64,000 nt of DNA, from assembly GCF_014905175.1 (NCBI RefSeq), contig NC_057792.1, forward strand, positions 10,884,321 to 10,948,320, written 5' to 3'. The position numbers were made by a program, and so were the translations under genes. The notes under the pieces are model-generated. The model was given only the letters and a program-made list of their open reading frames with translations. It had not been told where the DNA came from and searched no databases. Source of the DNA: Aphidius gifuensis (Eukaryota > Arthropoda > Insecta > Hymenoptera > Braconidae). Shown piece after piece: positions 1 to 12,670 of this stretch (position 1 is its first letter; each line of letters starts with the position of its first letter).

Positions 1-1800
1 AAATGTTTTTTTTACGTGTTAATCAAATAGGTTAATTCAACCTCGATTCGTAGACTCAAAAATTAATGAATCGTTTCGAAATTTTACCTGTCTTTTCTTA
101 TCATCAATATCAGCAATTTGAGCCCATGGGAGGCCGGAAAAAAAACAATTTTTTTTTTTGAAGCAGTCTATTATACATCCTAAGCTAAATAACTATGGTA
201 ATTTAGTCTTTATTTTAGCCAAAGTATAATCTATATACTGGCAGGTTCTTGGTAGTATGTGTGTCTGTAATCTATCTGGATAGACACACATATACTTCCA
301 CAGCAGAGAAGCAAGAAAGATCATGGTTTAAAGTTAAATGTCTACTAAATCCCTAGGAGAAAAGAGTTCTATAACTTCTTTGTATCGCACCACGTATCCA
401 AATATACCACGATAATTTCACAAGGGTTGTAAGGCCTTGAGTTTGATACAGGGCTATCAAAGGATGTGGAGGATAGGTTGTAAATTGAAATAATAGGAAT
501 AACACTTTAAATAAATCCAAACACTGTGGCTTAAATTCTATTAATATATTCACTTTATTATTTCACTAAAATTATAATTAATTGTATTGTATATTGTATA
601 TTGAGTTGACTCTAAAAACGTGTTGTCATGGACAGACACTACTATTTTATATTGTAAGTATAAAGAAATTCCGTTGTACGCGAATCAATATTAATTAGAG
701 ATGTTACGTAAACGAGTGTTGAAGAGCAACTGATTTCTCAGTTCGTTGAAAATTGTTAAGTCCAAAAAATGGGTGTGTACTTAGTTAAAAAATTAGTTTT
801 AATTGGTCAAAAATTAGTTCAAGAGAGGGTAAAAAACTAGGTGTAGGTGGTGGGATTTTTAGACATAAAATTGGGCCTTGTGTGGTCCAAAGGGTGACAT
901 AAAAAATACCATGTGTAAACAAAAAATATAGATTTAACGACCGGAAAGTCAAAGACGTTTTTATGAATTTAGTTTATTTTAAAAAGTTATAAATTTACTT
1001 TTTTTTATTGTCGATTTTACGATCATTCTGTGTATCGAAAATGCGTTAGTGCAGTTGTTTGACAGATGTGAGATTTTCTCTAATTCTTGACAAATAATGT
1101 TTTTAAAAAATATGTTATAATAGTACCAAAGAGAAACTTGAGTTTATGGTTTTATTTGTTACGTGATTTTTACTCAAAAATCTATGCATGAGTTGACCAT
1201 GTGTGGGAATATTCGAGTTTGTAAAAAGCTATTAAAAGTACATAAATTAAATCGTTGTTTAAAATATTTTAGAAAAAATATAAACCAAAATTGTTAGTCA
1301 TATGTTATTTGAAATTGTATGATCTCGTGATCTAGCCATAAAAAACAGAGTAATGTTTAAAATTTATCAACTTATTGTATTTTGTTTAAAAAATAAAAAG
1401 AATTAAAGTCTGGTCAGTTTGGGACCGACAGACATGTGGTTCGACCCGGAACATTCTTAAATAATCCGTATTGTTAAGAAGAACAAACTGATAGTTAACT
1501 TAGCAGTAATGAATAGAAATTAATTCAACTACAAGCGAAAATATGTGTTCTGTTCTTATTCTTAGGTGTTTTAGTTTCCAGTTTTGATATCAATTATCTA
1601 AAAAAAAAATTAGCATGAAAATTCTGGAAAAATTCATTAGAATAGATGATTTTTCCGGCTTTAATTTGCAACCAAAAAGCGAAAATTGAATAATGGAAAT
1701 TATAATTAACTTTCAACTATAAGTTTGGTACAGGAATATTATTCGAAGCTAGCAGTTGCTAACCAATTTAATTGCTACCCAGCTAACCAGTTTCTCGTAC
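1..1800. other. AT-rich non-coding stretch
   Basis: No reading frame or splice pattern that I can support. It holds one hairpin relic (annotated separately at 236-300). Around 1575-1670 there is a diverged stretch resembling the interior of the TTAA MITEs further on (an 'ATCAATTATCTAAAAA' block followed by a TTCTGGAAAAATTCA-like block). Otherwise simple AT-rich sequence. Confidence 0.6.
236..300. repeat. MITE hairpin relic (TAGTATGTGTG stem)
   Basis: An imperfect hairpin whose left arm reads TTGGTAGTATGTGTGTCT and whose right arm is its near complement, with a loop containing ATCTATCTGGATAGA. In reverse complement the same hairpin, followed by GAACCTGCCAGTATA, lies inside the two full-length MITEs at 46342-46903 and 53189-53751. 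This is therefore a truncated third copy of that part of the family. Confidence 0.7.
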
Positions 1801-2325
1801 TTTTCCAGAAATTTTCCGGAAATGGTTTCCAGTAATATAAACTAGAAAATTTCCGGAAATTTTTTGAAAACCATTACTAGATTTGTCAGAAGCCTTTCCA
1901 GAAATATTTATTAGAGATTTTCCGGAAATCATTTCCAGAAATGTTTATTAGATATTTTCTAGAAAATTTCTGGAAATTGTTTCTCATTTTTATCAACTAT
2001 TTTAATAAAAAACTTTTCGTGAAATTTCCTAGAAAATTTCTGGAAATCATTTCCAGAAATGTTTACTAGAAGTTTTCTAGATAATTTCTGGAAACAGTTT
2101 CCAGAAACATTTACTAGAAATTTTCTAGAAAATTTCCGGAAATAGTTTCTCTTTTATATTGACAATTTTATTAAAAAGCTTTATAAAATATACTTTATAA
2201 AAAATTAGTAATTTTAATTTTAATCTAAACATGTTTTGTTATTTTTATTATCAATTTTAATGAAAAACTTTAATTAAAATTTTCTGGAAAATTTCCGGAA
2301 ATCATTTCCAGAAATGTTCAATGGA
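1801..2325. repeat. tandem array of TTCC..GGAA palindromes
   Basis: An irregular tandem repeat of roughly 50 bp built from TTTCCAGAAA, TTTCCGGAAA and TTTCTGGAAA palindromes separated by TTTACTAGAAATTTTCTAGAA-like spacers. It spans about 500 bp and is interrupted near 2160-2270 by plain AT-rich DNA. The core TTCNNNGAA resembles STAT or heat-shock-type half-site pairs, but the regular spacing is adequately explained by tandem duplication. No adjacent intact gene is visible. Confidence 0.75.
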
Positions 2326-2329
2326 ACTG

Positions 2330-2970
2330 TGAAGTGTATACAATCATGAACAGCATCACCGAGAGTATTATACGTCTATATTGTGTGGTGCAAATGTATA
2401 TTGCTCACAGATTTGCTGTCTTCACAATGTCAAATAAGCTTAAGAAACGGGTATAACGCTGCCCGTTGTCATGCCAATGAATAACAAACTTTTTACATAA
2501 TTGTGTTGGTTTGCTGAAATAATAAACTCATTGTGAAAAATTTTTTGTTTAACAACAATTGTGCTCTAATAATTGTTAGTATCAATATGATTATAATATT
2601 ATTATAATAAAAATTAGTTATATTTATTGTTGTAACAAAATAAATGGATTTTTATTTTTTTGCTGATAAACTACTTTGATTTTGTGTATCAGCAAAGGTA
2701 AGTTTTTATTGCATCAATTTTATTTATTTTATGTTCAATTATCTTTATTATTTTCATCTGTATTTGCATCAAGTTTATACTAATCAATGATTTTATCTTT
2801 ACTGAGTATATCTTTATCACAGCAAAATATGTAATATATTTCTTGTTGATGTTAATAATTTATTCGTCAAGACAGAACTTTTTTCAAAAATCCATAACTA
2901 AAAGCAACAGAAAGAAAATAATAATATTTATAAAATCAATATGCATACAATGAAATAAATAATATATTTA
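2330..2970. other. AT-rich non-coding stretch
   Basis: No supportable gene. A short GC-richer patch near 2330-2460 (GTGAAGTGTATACAATCATG...) leads into simple AT-rich DNA. It may be intronic or 3' flanking sequence of the minus-strand GTPase-like pseudogene that begins at about 2971. Confidence 0.4.
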
Positions 2971-4075
2971 CCATGTGATTGTGTTGATGATACAGTTGAA
3001 ATATTTTCCAGCTGGTATTAAATTACTCTTGTTTGCAACTTCAATAACTGGTTTTTCTTCATCAAGTAATTTAGACATTATTTTCGTGAATGTTTCCTTG
3101 ACATGAATAAGCATCATAACAACATAAACATGAACAATAACATCCTCAAATAATCATCAACAATCAATCATCAATTTATATAAAATTAATTGATTAAATG
3201 AATAAAATTAATTACCGAAAGAAGAGCATCTTCAAATGTTGCAATAAATGGCTCAATAAGTCCTTCTGGTATATCTTGAATAAAACCAATAGTATTAACA
3301 TAAAGTATTTTCAATTTACATGGCAAAATACCCTCATACGCAGTTGTATCTAATGTTGCAAATAATTTATTTTTTGGTGTTAATGATGCATCACCAGTTC
3401 AAGCTTTTATTAAACAAGTTTTACCAGAATTTGTATAACCAACAACAGCAACTGATGGTATATCAGGATTTTTTCTATGTTGTCTTATTAATTTTCTATG
3501 TTCTTTTAGTTTTTTTAATGAATTTTTTAAATTTGATTCTCTACTGTGTAATATCATTCTACGACTTTCAGATAAATTTATTCTACCACCACTATCCGCA
3601 GCAGTCCAATTTAATTTTGTCCAAATATATGGTAATTCAGCTAATGCAACTTGTAATTTTGCTTCAGTTGTTTGAGCATATACACAAAATATTTGTATTA
3701 CAATTAAATCATATATTGAATCATATACTGATACATCAAAAAGTTCTTGTAAATATTTAATTTCTTCAATTAATTTCTTTAATTTCTAATCTTTAATTTG
3801 ATCTTAATAAATTCATACTTATAAATACAGCCGTTATTTTACTATTTGAACGTACTTTTTTTATTAACATATCTAAATTTCCTTTACCAAATATATAATC
3901 TTTTTTTAATGTTATAATTGATATACACATTGAATCAGTATAATCTCATTGTATAATCATATGATGAATCTGGACTTGAAACAGTGACATCATTTGATAA
4001 TATACAAGCATCTAATTTACCATTAATTTGAACAACACTATAGCTTTGTTTTTTTTTTTTCTATTATTCATTATA
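2971..4075 (-). pseudogene. HflX-type GTPase (GTPBP6-like) pseudogene
   Basis: Minus-strand translation gives most of an HflX/GTPBP6 GTPase: a nucleotide-binding N-terminal part (IFGKGNLDMLIKKV), AQTTEAKLQVALAELPY, the P-loop GYTNSGKT, the switch/G3 region ending in NTIGFIQDIPEGLIEPF, and after an intron VIEVANKSNLIP. Exon junctions are credible: one exon ends at 3216 before GTAATT and the next starts at 3144 after an AG, joining DALLS to DVIVHV in frame; a further donor (GTAAAT) follows at about 2971. HflX proteins are ribosome-associated GTPases, and GTPBP6 acts on mitochondrial ribosomes. The copy is broken: an in-frame TGA at 3399-3401 falls just after the P-loop (IKA-stop-TGD), and the frame shifts at least twice between 3770 and 3940. 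The final exon is not visible. Sequencing indels could mimic some breaks, so a diverged live gene is not fully excluded. Confidence 0.72.
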
Positions 4076-4189
4076 ACATTTGAATTTGCATTGTTTTCAA
4101 TAATTTTCCATCATCATTTCTTTATTATCAGCATTTGTTTATATTAATTTATTCAAAAATTCAGGTAAATTTTTTTTATAAAAAATTAA

Positions 4190-4835
4190 TTATAAATTTC
4201 CAAATAAATGATTGGCTAAAGGAAAAAAATGCATGAGCTAAAAGAACAAGTTCTTGTTAAAATATTGTTGACAAGATTATTTAACTCAATACAATTCTTT
4301 TCTTAGCCAACTCATTTTTGAATATTAATGAAAAAAAATTATTCAATCAAATATTAATGTTTTCCCAGCCAACTAATAATTACAATTAATCAGAAAAAAA
4401 TCATTATATGAATATACAAATAGATAATTAGATAGATAAAAAAATACATTTGCAAAAAAGACAAATTCTTGTTAAATTAATGTGTACAAAATTATTCGAC
4501 CATTAACTATCCTTTTCAAGTAATATTTAAGAATAGATGAAGAGAAAGTAATTAAAATTTTTTAAATGAATGATTGACTCAATATAAAAGATATATTAAG
4601 TACTTGTCAAATTAATTTTTTAGGAAATTATTCCATCAACTTTTTATGTTTTTCTAGTCGAATTATATTAAAAAAAAAATTATAAAAATTAATTATGGAT
4701 TCCGAAATGAATAATTGGCTAATGGTAAAATCCATTTTTAGAAAAGACAAGAACTTGTAGAATTAGTATTCACAGAATTATTTTGCCAACTTTACGTGTC
4801 TTCCGAGCCACCAAAAAGAAATGATATAATCATAA
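4190..4835. repeat. dispersed satellite, minus orientation
   Basis: Several degenerate units of about 150-215 bp. Each carries an AATAATTGGCTAAAGG-like block, an ATGCA block, an AGAACAAGTTCTTGTTAA-like block and TTTTCCCAGCCAACTAAT. The same units, in the opposite orientation and in more copies, fill 39095-40300. It directly abuts the upstream end of the GTPBP6-like pseudogene. Confidence 0.75.
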
Positions 4836-4869
4836 AAATATATAGTCAAGTCCCCCAAGGTGCACCCTA

Positions 4870-5588
4870 AGTGTTCCGTAGGATTTTTTATTTTTTTTCT
4901 TGTTGTTTGATTTGTTTTTTCATTTTATTGTAAAATGAATGACTATTTTTTTTGTTTTGTTTTATTTTCTAATGTTGTTTATTTCTGTTGTTTAATAAAA
5001 AAAAAAATAAACGACCGAAAAATTTCAAAAAAATAACGGAAAGTCTACAGATGAAGCGTCATCGATTGAAACATTGCCGGAATCGATCTGACAATATTTA
5101 AAATTGGGCCCTATCGAAAAATGGGAATATTAAACCTAATAAAGCCCAAAAGTTGAAAATAAATACGATAATTGCTTTTGGGAAAAAAAAAAAACATAAA
5201 TTTCATTTAACATCAACTGATTCGGTTCGGCGGTTCAAAAAATATCTTGCAAAAACAAATTCTGACACTACATTTTGTTTAATAAAAAAAAAAACAAACG
5301 ACCAAAAATTTTCAAAAAAATATCGTAAAGTCTACAGATAAAGCGTCGTCGATTGAAACATTGCCGGAATCGATCCGTCAATATTTGAAATTGGGCCCTG
5401 TCGAAAAATGGCACTATCACATCTGATAAGGCCTAAAAATTGAAAATAAATATGATGATTGCTTTTGGGAAAAAAAATGGAATCTAATGGGCTTCGTAGA
5501 AGCCAATTCGATTCATAACTTTTATTTTTATCGCGAAATAACAAAAAGTTACACGAAAAGTGAAAACATAAGTGTCCTACGGAACACT
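4870..5588. mobile_element. MITE with AGTGTTCCGTAGGA termini
   Basis: The left end AGTGTTCCGTAGGA is matched in inverse at the right end (TCCTACGGAACACT, 5575-5588). Inside, a ~290-bp unit is tandemly duplicated: both copies contain AAGTCTACAGAT, AAGCGTC, GATTGAAACATTGCCGGAAT and TTGGGCCCT, starting near 5012 and 5299. It has no transposase frame; the short ORFs inside arise from poly-A tracts. The target duplication cannot be defined with confidence. Confidence 0.7.
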
Positions 5589-5599
5589 AAAAAATGATA

Positions 5600-6890
5600 A
5601 AAAATACAAATTCAATACTTAAATTAAATTAAATATATTTCGATTTGCTCATTTTAATTTACGATATAATTATTATTTTATTCTTTTATTGTAAAACACC
5701 TATACATATAATTAAATGAAACAAAATAGAAGAAAAAAAGATCTGGTAACGTTTGTTGGGGCGTGTGGCCCGCGTTACCGTTGAAAATTAAAAATTTTCA
5801 ATACTCCGGCTAGGGCCGTGTTAAATTTTATCTCTTAAATGGTTTACAAAAGTAACAATACAATAATAATACATCTTTTTTTATTTTTCTGAAAATCGAT
5901 TTTTTTTTTTTTTCGTTTAAGTTAAGACAAGCTATAACTTCTGTTAGAATTAACGAAATGACTTCATATTAGGCTCAAAAAGTGGTTTTTAAAACTCTAT
6001 CGCCCCTAAGAAGTTTATCCTGATTCCAATAGTCAATTTTTTTCTATTTTTGAAACAAAAAAGACAAAAATATTTCAAAAATTCTATTTTTTACTATTTT
6101 ATGAAAACTATAATTTTTTTTGAAAAAAGTTTAGACTAAAAGTTGTAGGGTTTTACTACAAATGCTTTTTAAGTCTTATACAAAGTATCTAGGACGATTT
6201 TCTCGAAAGTTAGAGTGTTTTTCAAAAATTACCTGGAAACTAGGAAAGCAATAACTTTTGATAAAATTGTAGTAAAGACTTCGTATTAGGCTAAAACAAC
6301 GCGTCTTTAGAAACTCCATCGCCCCTTATGAGAAAGAGCATTATCTGTTCGGTCACTTTTTTTTTTTTCTGAAAACTAAATTTTAAAAAAAAAAAAAAAA
6401 TCGGTTTTTTTAAATTTTTTATAAAAAATGTGATTTATAGATCAAAATTTTCTCGGAGAGGCGATAGATTTTTCTAATAGGCATGTTTTAAGCCTAATAT
6501 AAAGTCTGTAACACCATTTTATCACGAGTTATTGTTTACCTAAAAAATGAAAACGGCACAAGCTATAACTCAAAATGGAGTAGTCGCAGAGGTTTCATAT
6601 TAGGCTTAAAATAATCGTTTTTCAAAATTCGAATTCAAAATTCAAAATAACTTTTTGGCAAATGAATTTTTATCATACGAATAGTATTTTTCGTGCAAAA
6701 AAAAATGGCTAAATAGATATCGCTTTTCTCTATCAAAGGCGATAGAATTTCTAGAGCCTCTTCTTTTGAACCAAATCCGAAGTCTTTACGACAATTAGTT
6801 TAGAACTTATGAACGTTTTTTTTTGGGGGGGATAAATCCAATACTGCGGCTGAGCCTTTCGGCTCCTAGCCTCCGTAAAAAAAATTTAAA
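5600..6890. repeat. repetitive non-coding block with TATTAGGC motif
   Basis: A ~300-bp theme recurs in both orientations. 'CTTCATATTAGGCTCAAAA' near 5960 is followed by a CTATCGCCCCT block; related copies lie near 6275 and 6590, and inverted copies (AGGCGATAGA ... AAGCCTAATATAAAG) near 6460-6500 and 6740. GC-rich patches at 5745-5820 (GGGCGTGTGGCCCGCG) and 6835-6880 flank it. No coding sequence seen. Probably a decayed complex repeat. Confidence 0.55.
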
Positions 6891-7589
6891 ATAACAGTAA
6901 AACATAATTTTAAAAAATATGATGAATATATAGTTTTTAGTATTCAACAAATTTCATTAACATTCGAAATAAATAAATAACAGTTAATTAAACAATACAA
7001 ATTAGACTCACCATCATGTTTTCTATTTTGCAAGAAAGGACAATCACTAATCACTAGAATAATTTGAAAATTGGTCAATTTTTTTTTCTTTAAAATTCAT
7101 TGTTAAAATAATATTTTTTGATTTGAAGTTCTTAATTTAGTTCAACTACCGAAGTTCATTTTCTAAATAAAAATAGACGTACAATCTTGAAAAATTCATT
7201 GTGACAGCGTTTAGACTATAATTTTTTTTTTTCAATTTTTTTTTCATCGAATTTTTATATTAGAAATATATAGTTGATATTATTTGATTGAATAATTATT
7301 CTATATTTATGAAGAAAAAATATTTTCTAAATAATATAAATTAAAAAAATAAATTATTATTTATGAAAAGAAAACAGAATAAATAAATTAAATTGCACAT
7401 TTTGATTCTACTACTATACCAATACACCTTAATAGACAAATAATCAGAATACGACAGAAAAAGAAAAAAAAAAGAAAAAGCAATCATTGAAATGACTAAG
7501 ATTATTAATCTCTTTGTTGTTGTTTTATCTTTTTTGTTGTTGTTGTTATCTTAATTGTAAATTTTTTTAACTGTTTTTTCACATGTAGC

Positions 7590-8448
7590 GTGCAACATAT
7601 ATATATAATGATAATATATACTGGTTATCCGTGACATCAGTATCAAATAGTTAATAAGGTATGTGTGTAATGTGTGGCTGCGTGAACGTAGAGAGGAGAG
7701 AAAAGAGAGTTTCCATGGTAAAATGGCGACGGAGAGAGCGTCTGAAGAGACAGCGCTATTTTTTTCCATGCTATAGTCACTTGGGTATTTACCGGTGTGC
7801 CGGCAAGGAGCAACCAACAAACACCCAGAGTATACAAAACGTGGTAAAATAATAAATTGAATATACATTGTCTGGACAATTCATAAAAATAACCTGAGAG
7901 TTATTGTGTCCACCAATATTTTAACAACAACAACAACAACAATTGTATTTCAAAAATGTTTCCAAGTGTAAATTAACTGGACAATATCATTGACATCCTG
8001 AACGGCGTTCACCCGGTAAAAATTCACCGTCAATATATTGCCCATATCAACAACATCAACACCATCAATTGGAAATAATCTGGTAACTGGTGTAAAAGGA
8101 AAATCATCAACATATTTTGTCATCAGCGGGCCCGATCAACCCGGACATCATCACCATCATCATCGTCCTCATCTAGACCAGCAAATGAAACAAAATTGTA
8201 AATAATATTGTATGAAGTGTGTGTGTGAGAGTGTGTGTGAACGGGGTCACCAAATTGATTTAATAAATTACATCAACGTTTGTTTAATATAAATTTGTAA
8301 ATTGTTGTGCAACTTTTATTCAAACCACCTTGCCATTTTAGGTTATGTTCAATAAATTTATTTGTCTGATTATTTAAACCCATTCGCGTAAACTCACATC
8401 AAATTTAAATTGTAAAAATAACATAGAATATTACACACATATCAATAT
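7590..8448. other. left-arm-only segment with CAA/CAT-rich sequence
   Basis: This segment has no partner in the right half of the large inverted duplication. It is GC-richer than its surroundings: GA-rich around 7680-7740, CAACAA repeats at 7924-7940, CATCAT repeats near 8145-8170 and a GTGTGTG tract near 8218-8240. A short frame near 8050-8190 would encode a His-rich peptide ending NCK, but it has no start or splice evidence. It resembles insect 5' UTR or low-complexity exon sequence. I cannot assign a gene. Confidence 0.35.
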
Positions 8449-9722
8449 TAATAATTGTTTTTTTCTTTTGTTTTATGACATCACAAAAAAATAATGTTTT
8501 CTGATAATTCTTCAGAAACATATCATCCAATATAATAAAACAAAAAAAAATGAAAAATAGAAAAAAACCGAAAAACTTGTACAAGTTGGTGCGTGTTTTA
8601 CTACGTCTCTGAATACATGTATATTGTCACGTTTGCCTTGCCGGAACAAAAGATGAAAACACAAGAACTGGAGAAAAAAAAAAGACAACAACAACAAAGC
8701 AACACAAATTTGTAAACTAGCACAATTATGAAAATTTATATTGGAAATAAAGTACATTATATATAATGTCATTAAATTTATTTAAACATTTATAATTTTT
8801 TGTTTTTTCTGTGTATATTCTAATAGAAATGATTTTAAATTTGAGCACAATGAATCATATTACACCGGGAAAATTAACAGAAAAATTATATTATACCGGA
8901 ATTTTTATTCGTTCAAAAATACGCAACATTCACTCATTATATTAATTTACATTTAATTTTCCTGATTAAAATTGGCAGTAGATGCGCTTGGCAATAGTGC
9001 TGGCTCAAGTAATTTGTTGGGGGTGCAAAACCTCTAGCTCCCTTAAATGTTATATATTGGCGGTCTGTAAGATGGAGCTAGGGGTATCAAAAAGTACCCT
9101 GAATATTTAATATAAAATAAAATAAAGAAAATTAAAAAGTTTGTGCGGCTTACCGCCGAACATTACAATACGAATTGTTATTATATTTATATTATTTTAT
9201 TTATATATAATTTTTTAAACTAAGTTTATAGATATATATAAAAATTTTTATAATTTTTTTTCTTTTTTATTATTTTCACATTCCAAATGACACACTGAAT
9301 CAAAGTTCAATCCCTTTCATAAATTCCTTCATAGTAAAAAAAATTTTTATAAATTAATAATTAATCTTGATAAAAAATTTAAAATGATACAACCTACGTC
9401 GATATAATTAATAGAACACCTTTTTTGCAGAATAATAGTAATTAAAAATACGATTGTATATACGTCTTTCTAGTCTGGACATCAAGCAGAAAATAGCTGC
9501 TTGCCTGAATGCGGGATAGCTGCGCATGTCTTACCACAAAAAAATTAAATGGACGTATATTATTGAGATATTATTGCTGGAGAATTCGAACAATGTATTT
9601 ATTTGTCATTGAATTTTTATATTAGAAATATAAGAATTAATCGACTCAATAATGATTTTTTTCAATAAAAAATTTTTTATGAATAATATTAATTATTATT
9701 CATTGAAAAAAAAAAAAATTAA

Positions 9723-11246
9723 AATAACTCGTATATATCACTTACACAATTCTGATAAAACGTATTATAGAAAAATATACATATCAATTTATTATTATTG
9801 CATTTTAAGTTTTTCAATATATTATGTAACATGACATTTCTGCCAGTTATCTTCTCGCACCACTTGTTACCGTCATCTTAGCTGTAAATTGTCCATGAGA
9901 AATAAATAAAGCTAAAAACCAATAAATCCAACATAATAATAATAATAATTTATATCCAAGAACGTAATAAATAAAATCAGGGGTTTTCAAATCACCTTAA
10001 AACCGGAAGAAGGCCCAACACAATCTCGCGCTCAAAACACATTTATACCTGGACAAAATACAATGAAACAATGAATAAAACAACCGAAACAAGCAATCTA
10101 GAGGAAAGCCGCAGTGTGGGGTCGCTCAGTGTGTGGGTCTTGGTAGAAGGGCCGGATAAAGCTGTTATAATAATTAAATCCTGAAAATAATAATTAATAA
10201 ATACCCCAAACTAATAACAAAAAACACAATTAATTTATTTACTTCATATTTATTTATCAAACATATCTCAATCATCAATGTAACTCAAATACCAACGGAA
10301 CTCAAATACTCGAAAATAAGAATTAACTAGTCCATATTTATCTTAAAGATCCTAATCTAAAGGGGACCGCGTCCAAGAAAATATTAATTATTAATAATGA
10401 ATAAACTAAATCTAATAAACAAATGTATCAAAAGTATCATAATCAACTCGATGATCAGCCTTGAGTTGATCATAAAGACAAAGCTGAACAAAAGGTAGCA
10501 CATGGTGGTTGATCCACCATGTCCAACATACAGAAAAATAACTTCAAACTCACCGTCGCCAAACGACTGGTTAAAACAAAGGTCCAGTCAGCCCGACGTC
10601 TCAAAGACAAGAGAGCAAGAATTTTCTCTTAATTATTTTACTGATATTTACATACGAAAAAGGAAGGGGATTTGCCCTACTCTAATTTCTTGATCTTGAT
10701 GATGTCGTGCAATGAAAAGTCGACCAAATGATTTTGTGGCTAAGCCTTTCAGGCAACGAGGATTCGTTACAATTTTTTTATTTTTTTTCTTTACGATTGC
10801 ATTAATGTGTGATTTACATATTTTAGTTTAAACACAAAAAGAAGAAATAAATAAATATATTAAACTGCTTGTTTTAATTCCTTAAATAAACTTTTTTTTT
10901 TTTTTTTAATAAATTCATATTATTTATATATTTAATTTAATAACTAATTTAACATCAGTTCCTTACATCACGAAATTTAAATTACTTTTAAATTTATTTA
11001 TTCATAATATAATTTTTTAAATATAATTATTTATTTTGAATTCGTTATCATTTAAAAGATAACAAATAACTCTTTTTTAATTATATCACAGCTTTCAATG
11101 ATAATCAAAAATAATAATAAAATGATAATTAATAATGAAGTGATTTTTTTATTTATTTTCAATAATTCTATGACCAGTATTATTTTAAAACCTGATAATA
11201 AAATGTCATGTACGAACTTAATTCATTACAAATTATATTCATTTTT
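9723..11246. other. non-coding stretch
   Basis: Lies in the left half of the large inverted duplication with no clear mirror partner. It contains a moderately GC-richer patch at 10080-10150 and 10440-10750 (for instance a TTGAGTTGATCAT pair near 10445-10475). The short open frames here show no codon bias or motif. I see no gene. Confidence 0.45.
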
Positions 11247-12670
11247 CATAATAATATTTTTCAAATATATTATTATGTTCTTTTCAATTTGATTTCTAGA
11301 GCTGAATAAAATTTTTAATTATTGAACCAATTAATAAATAAATTATTGTAAAATTATATTAATAATATTTTTTATAAAATTTTCAGTTTTTTGTTTAACG
11401 GAATATCAGAGTTATTACTCGTATCATGACTATGTTTTGTTCCGGTATTATGACTACTATTAGATTCTTTGTTTGTAATAATGACATGACAATTGAGGGT
11501 CTGGATGCAATAACACATCGAGCGCTCGAAGTCAAGAAAATGCTATGTTGCTGTGGGTGGAAAATAAGAAAAATTAAAATTGAAAAATTAAAAAATACAG
11601 TCTGATAAAATTAAAAATACATGTTCAAATAAACTTTTATATGATAATTAGTTTACGGGATAAAAAATAAAACCAAATTTTTTTTGAAGAAAATACTTTT
11701 TAATCATATAAAGACAACTTCTTTAAAAGTAATAAATCGATTGAAATTTTGACTGTAGCTTCATTATAGTTCGGATGCAACAGTATAATAAAAAACTCAT
11801 TTATTCATATTGTTTAATTTTTATTATATGATTATTTAATGTCGAGGAAAAATTCAATTGTCCAACTTTGAATGAAAAAGAGTCAGAGAAATTTAAAATT
11901 GAGTAACTTATGTATAATATTGTTGTCAGTATATCAAGAAGTTTTTTACAAATTTTCAGATATTATGAATTATTTTTTAACAACAAATTGCGCGTATACT
12001 GTTTGTATTTTTATGGATATACAAACGTGTGAACATACGCGTTAATAATATTTTTCAAATATATTATTATGTTCTTTTCAATTTGATTTCTAGAGCTGAA
12101 TAAAATTTTTAATTATTGAACCAATTAATAAATAAATTATTGTAAAATTATATTAATAATATTTTTATAAAATTTTCAGTTTTTGTTTAACGAATATCAG
12201 AGTATATCATGACTATTCCTATTGACTACTATTGATTCTTTGTTTGTGACATGAATTCGAAATTGATCATGAACATAGTTATGTCATGTTAAATGGCTAT
12301 GTTAAAAAATACATCGTCGATAAATAAAATATGTTTTCAATTCTTTATGATAATTAGTTTCTAAAATAAAATTGTCTTTTTGAGAAAATATTTTTTGTAT
12401 TTCGAGACAATCTTTTAAATTGAAATTTCTGAGCTTTCAGCTCTGACGCAACAGTAGTCTCATTTAATATTGTTATTATATGAAGACAAAGTCGAGTGAA
12501 AAGTCCATTCGAATGAAAAAAGAGTCAGAGAAATTTAAAATTGAGTAACTTGTCAGTGGCAATATTGTTGAGCAGTATATCAAGAAGTTTTTTACAAATT
12601 TTCAGATATTTTTAATAATTATTTACTGAGTTATTAATTTAACAACAAATTGCGAGCTGCCGTTAGGGCT
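11247..12670. repeat. direct tandem repeat, second copy decayed
   Basis: The block starting ATAATATTTTTCAAATATAT at 11247 begins again at about 12046 and runs nearly identically for ~150 bp (through TTTCTAGAGCTGAATAAAA and TTTCAGTTTTTTGT). After about 12180 the second copy follows the same order of landmarks but with dozens of small deletions, so that ~570 bp of copy 1 shrink to ~470 bp. Landmarks recover at GAGTCAGAGAAATTTAAAA near 12520. The second unit also ends next to the axis of the large palindrome. Confidence 0.65.

Noticed and set aside
3320..3760. 146-residue plus-strand open frame
   Set aside because: It is antisense to the GTPBP6-like exon; its Leu/Gln/Tyr/Phe-rich translation is a by-product of the AT-rich opposite strand.
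7900..8240. CRISPR-like or coding low-complexity repeats
   Set aside because: CAA and CAT runs are simple repeats; there is no direct-repeat/spacer structure and no prokaryotic signal in the window.
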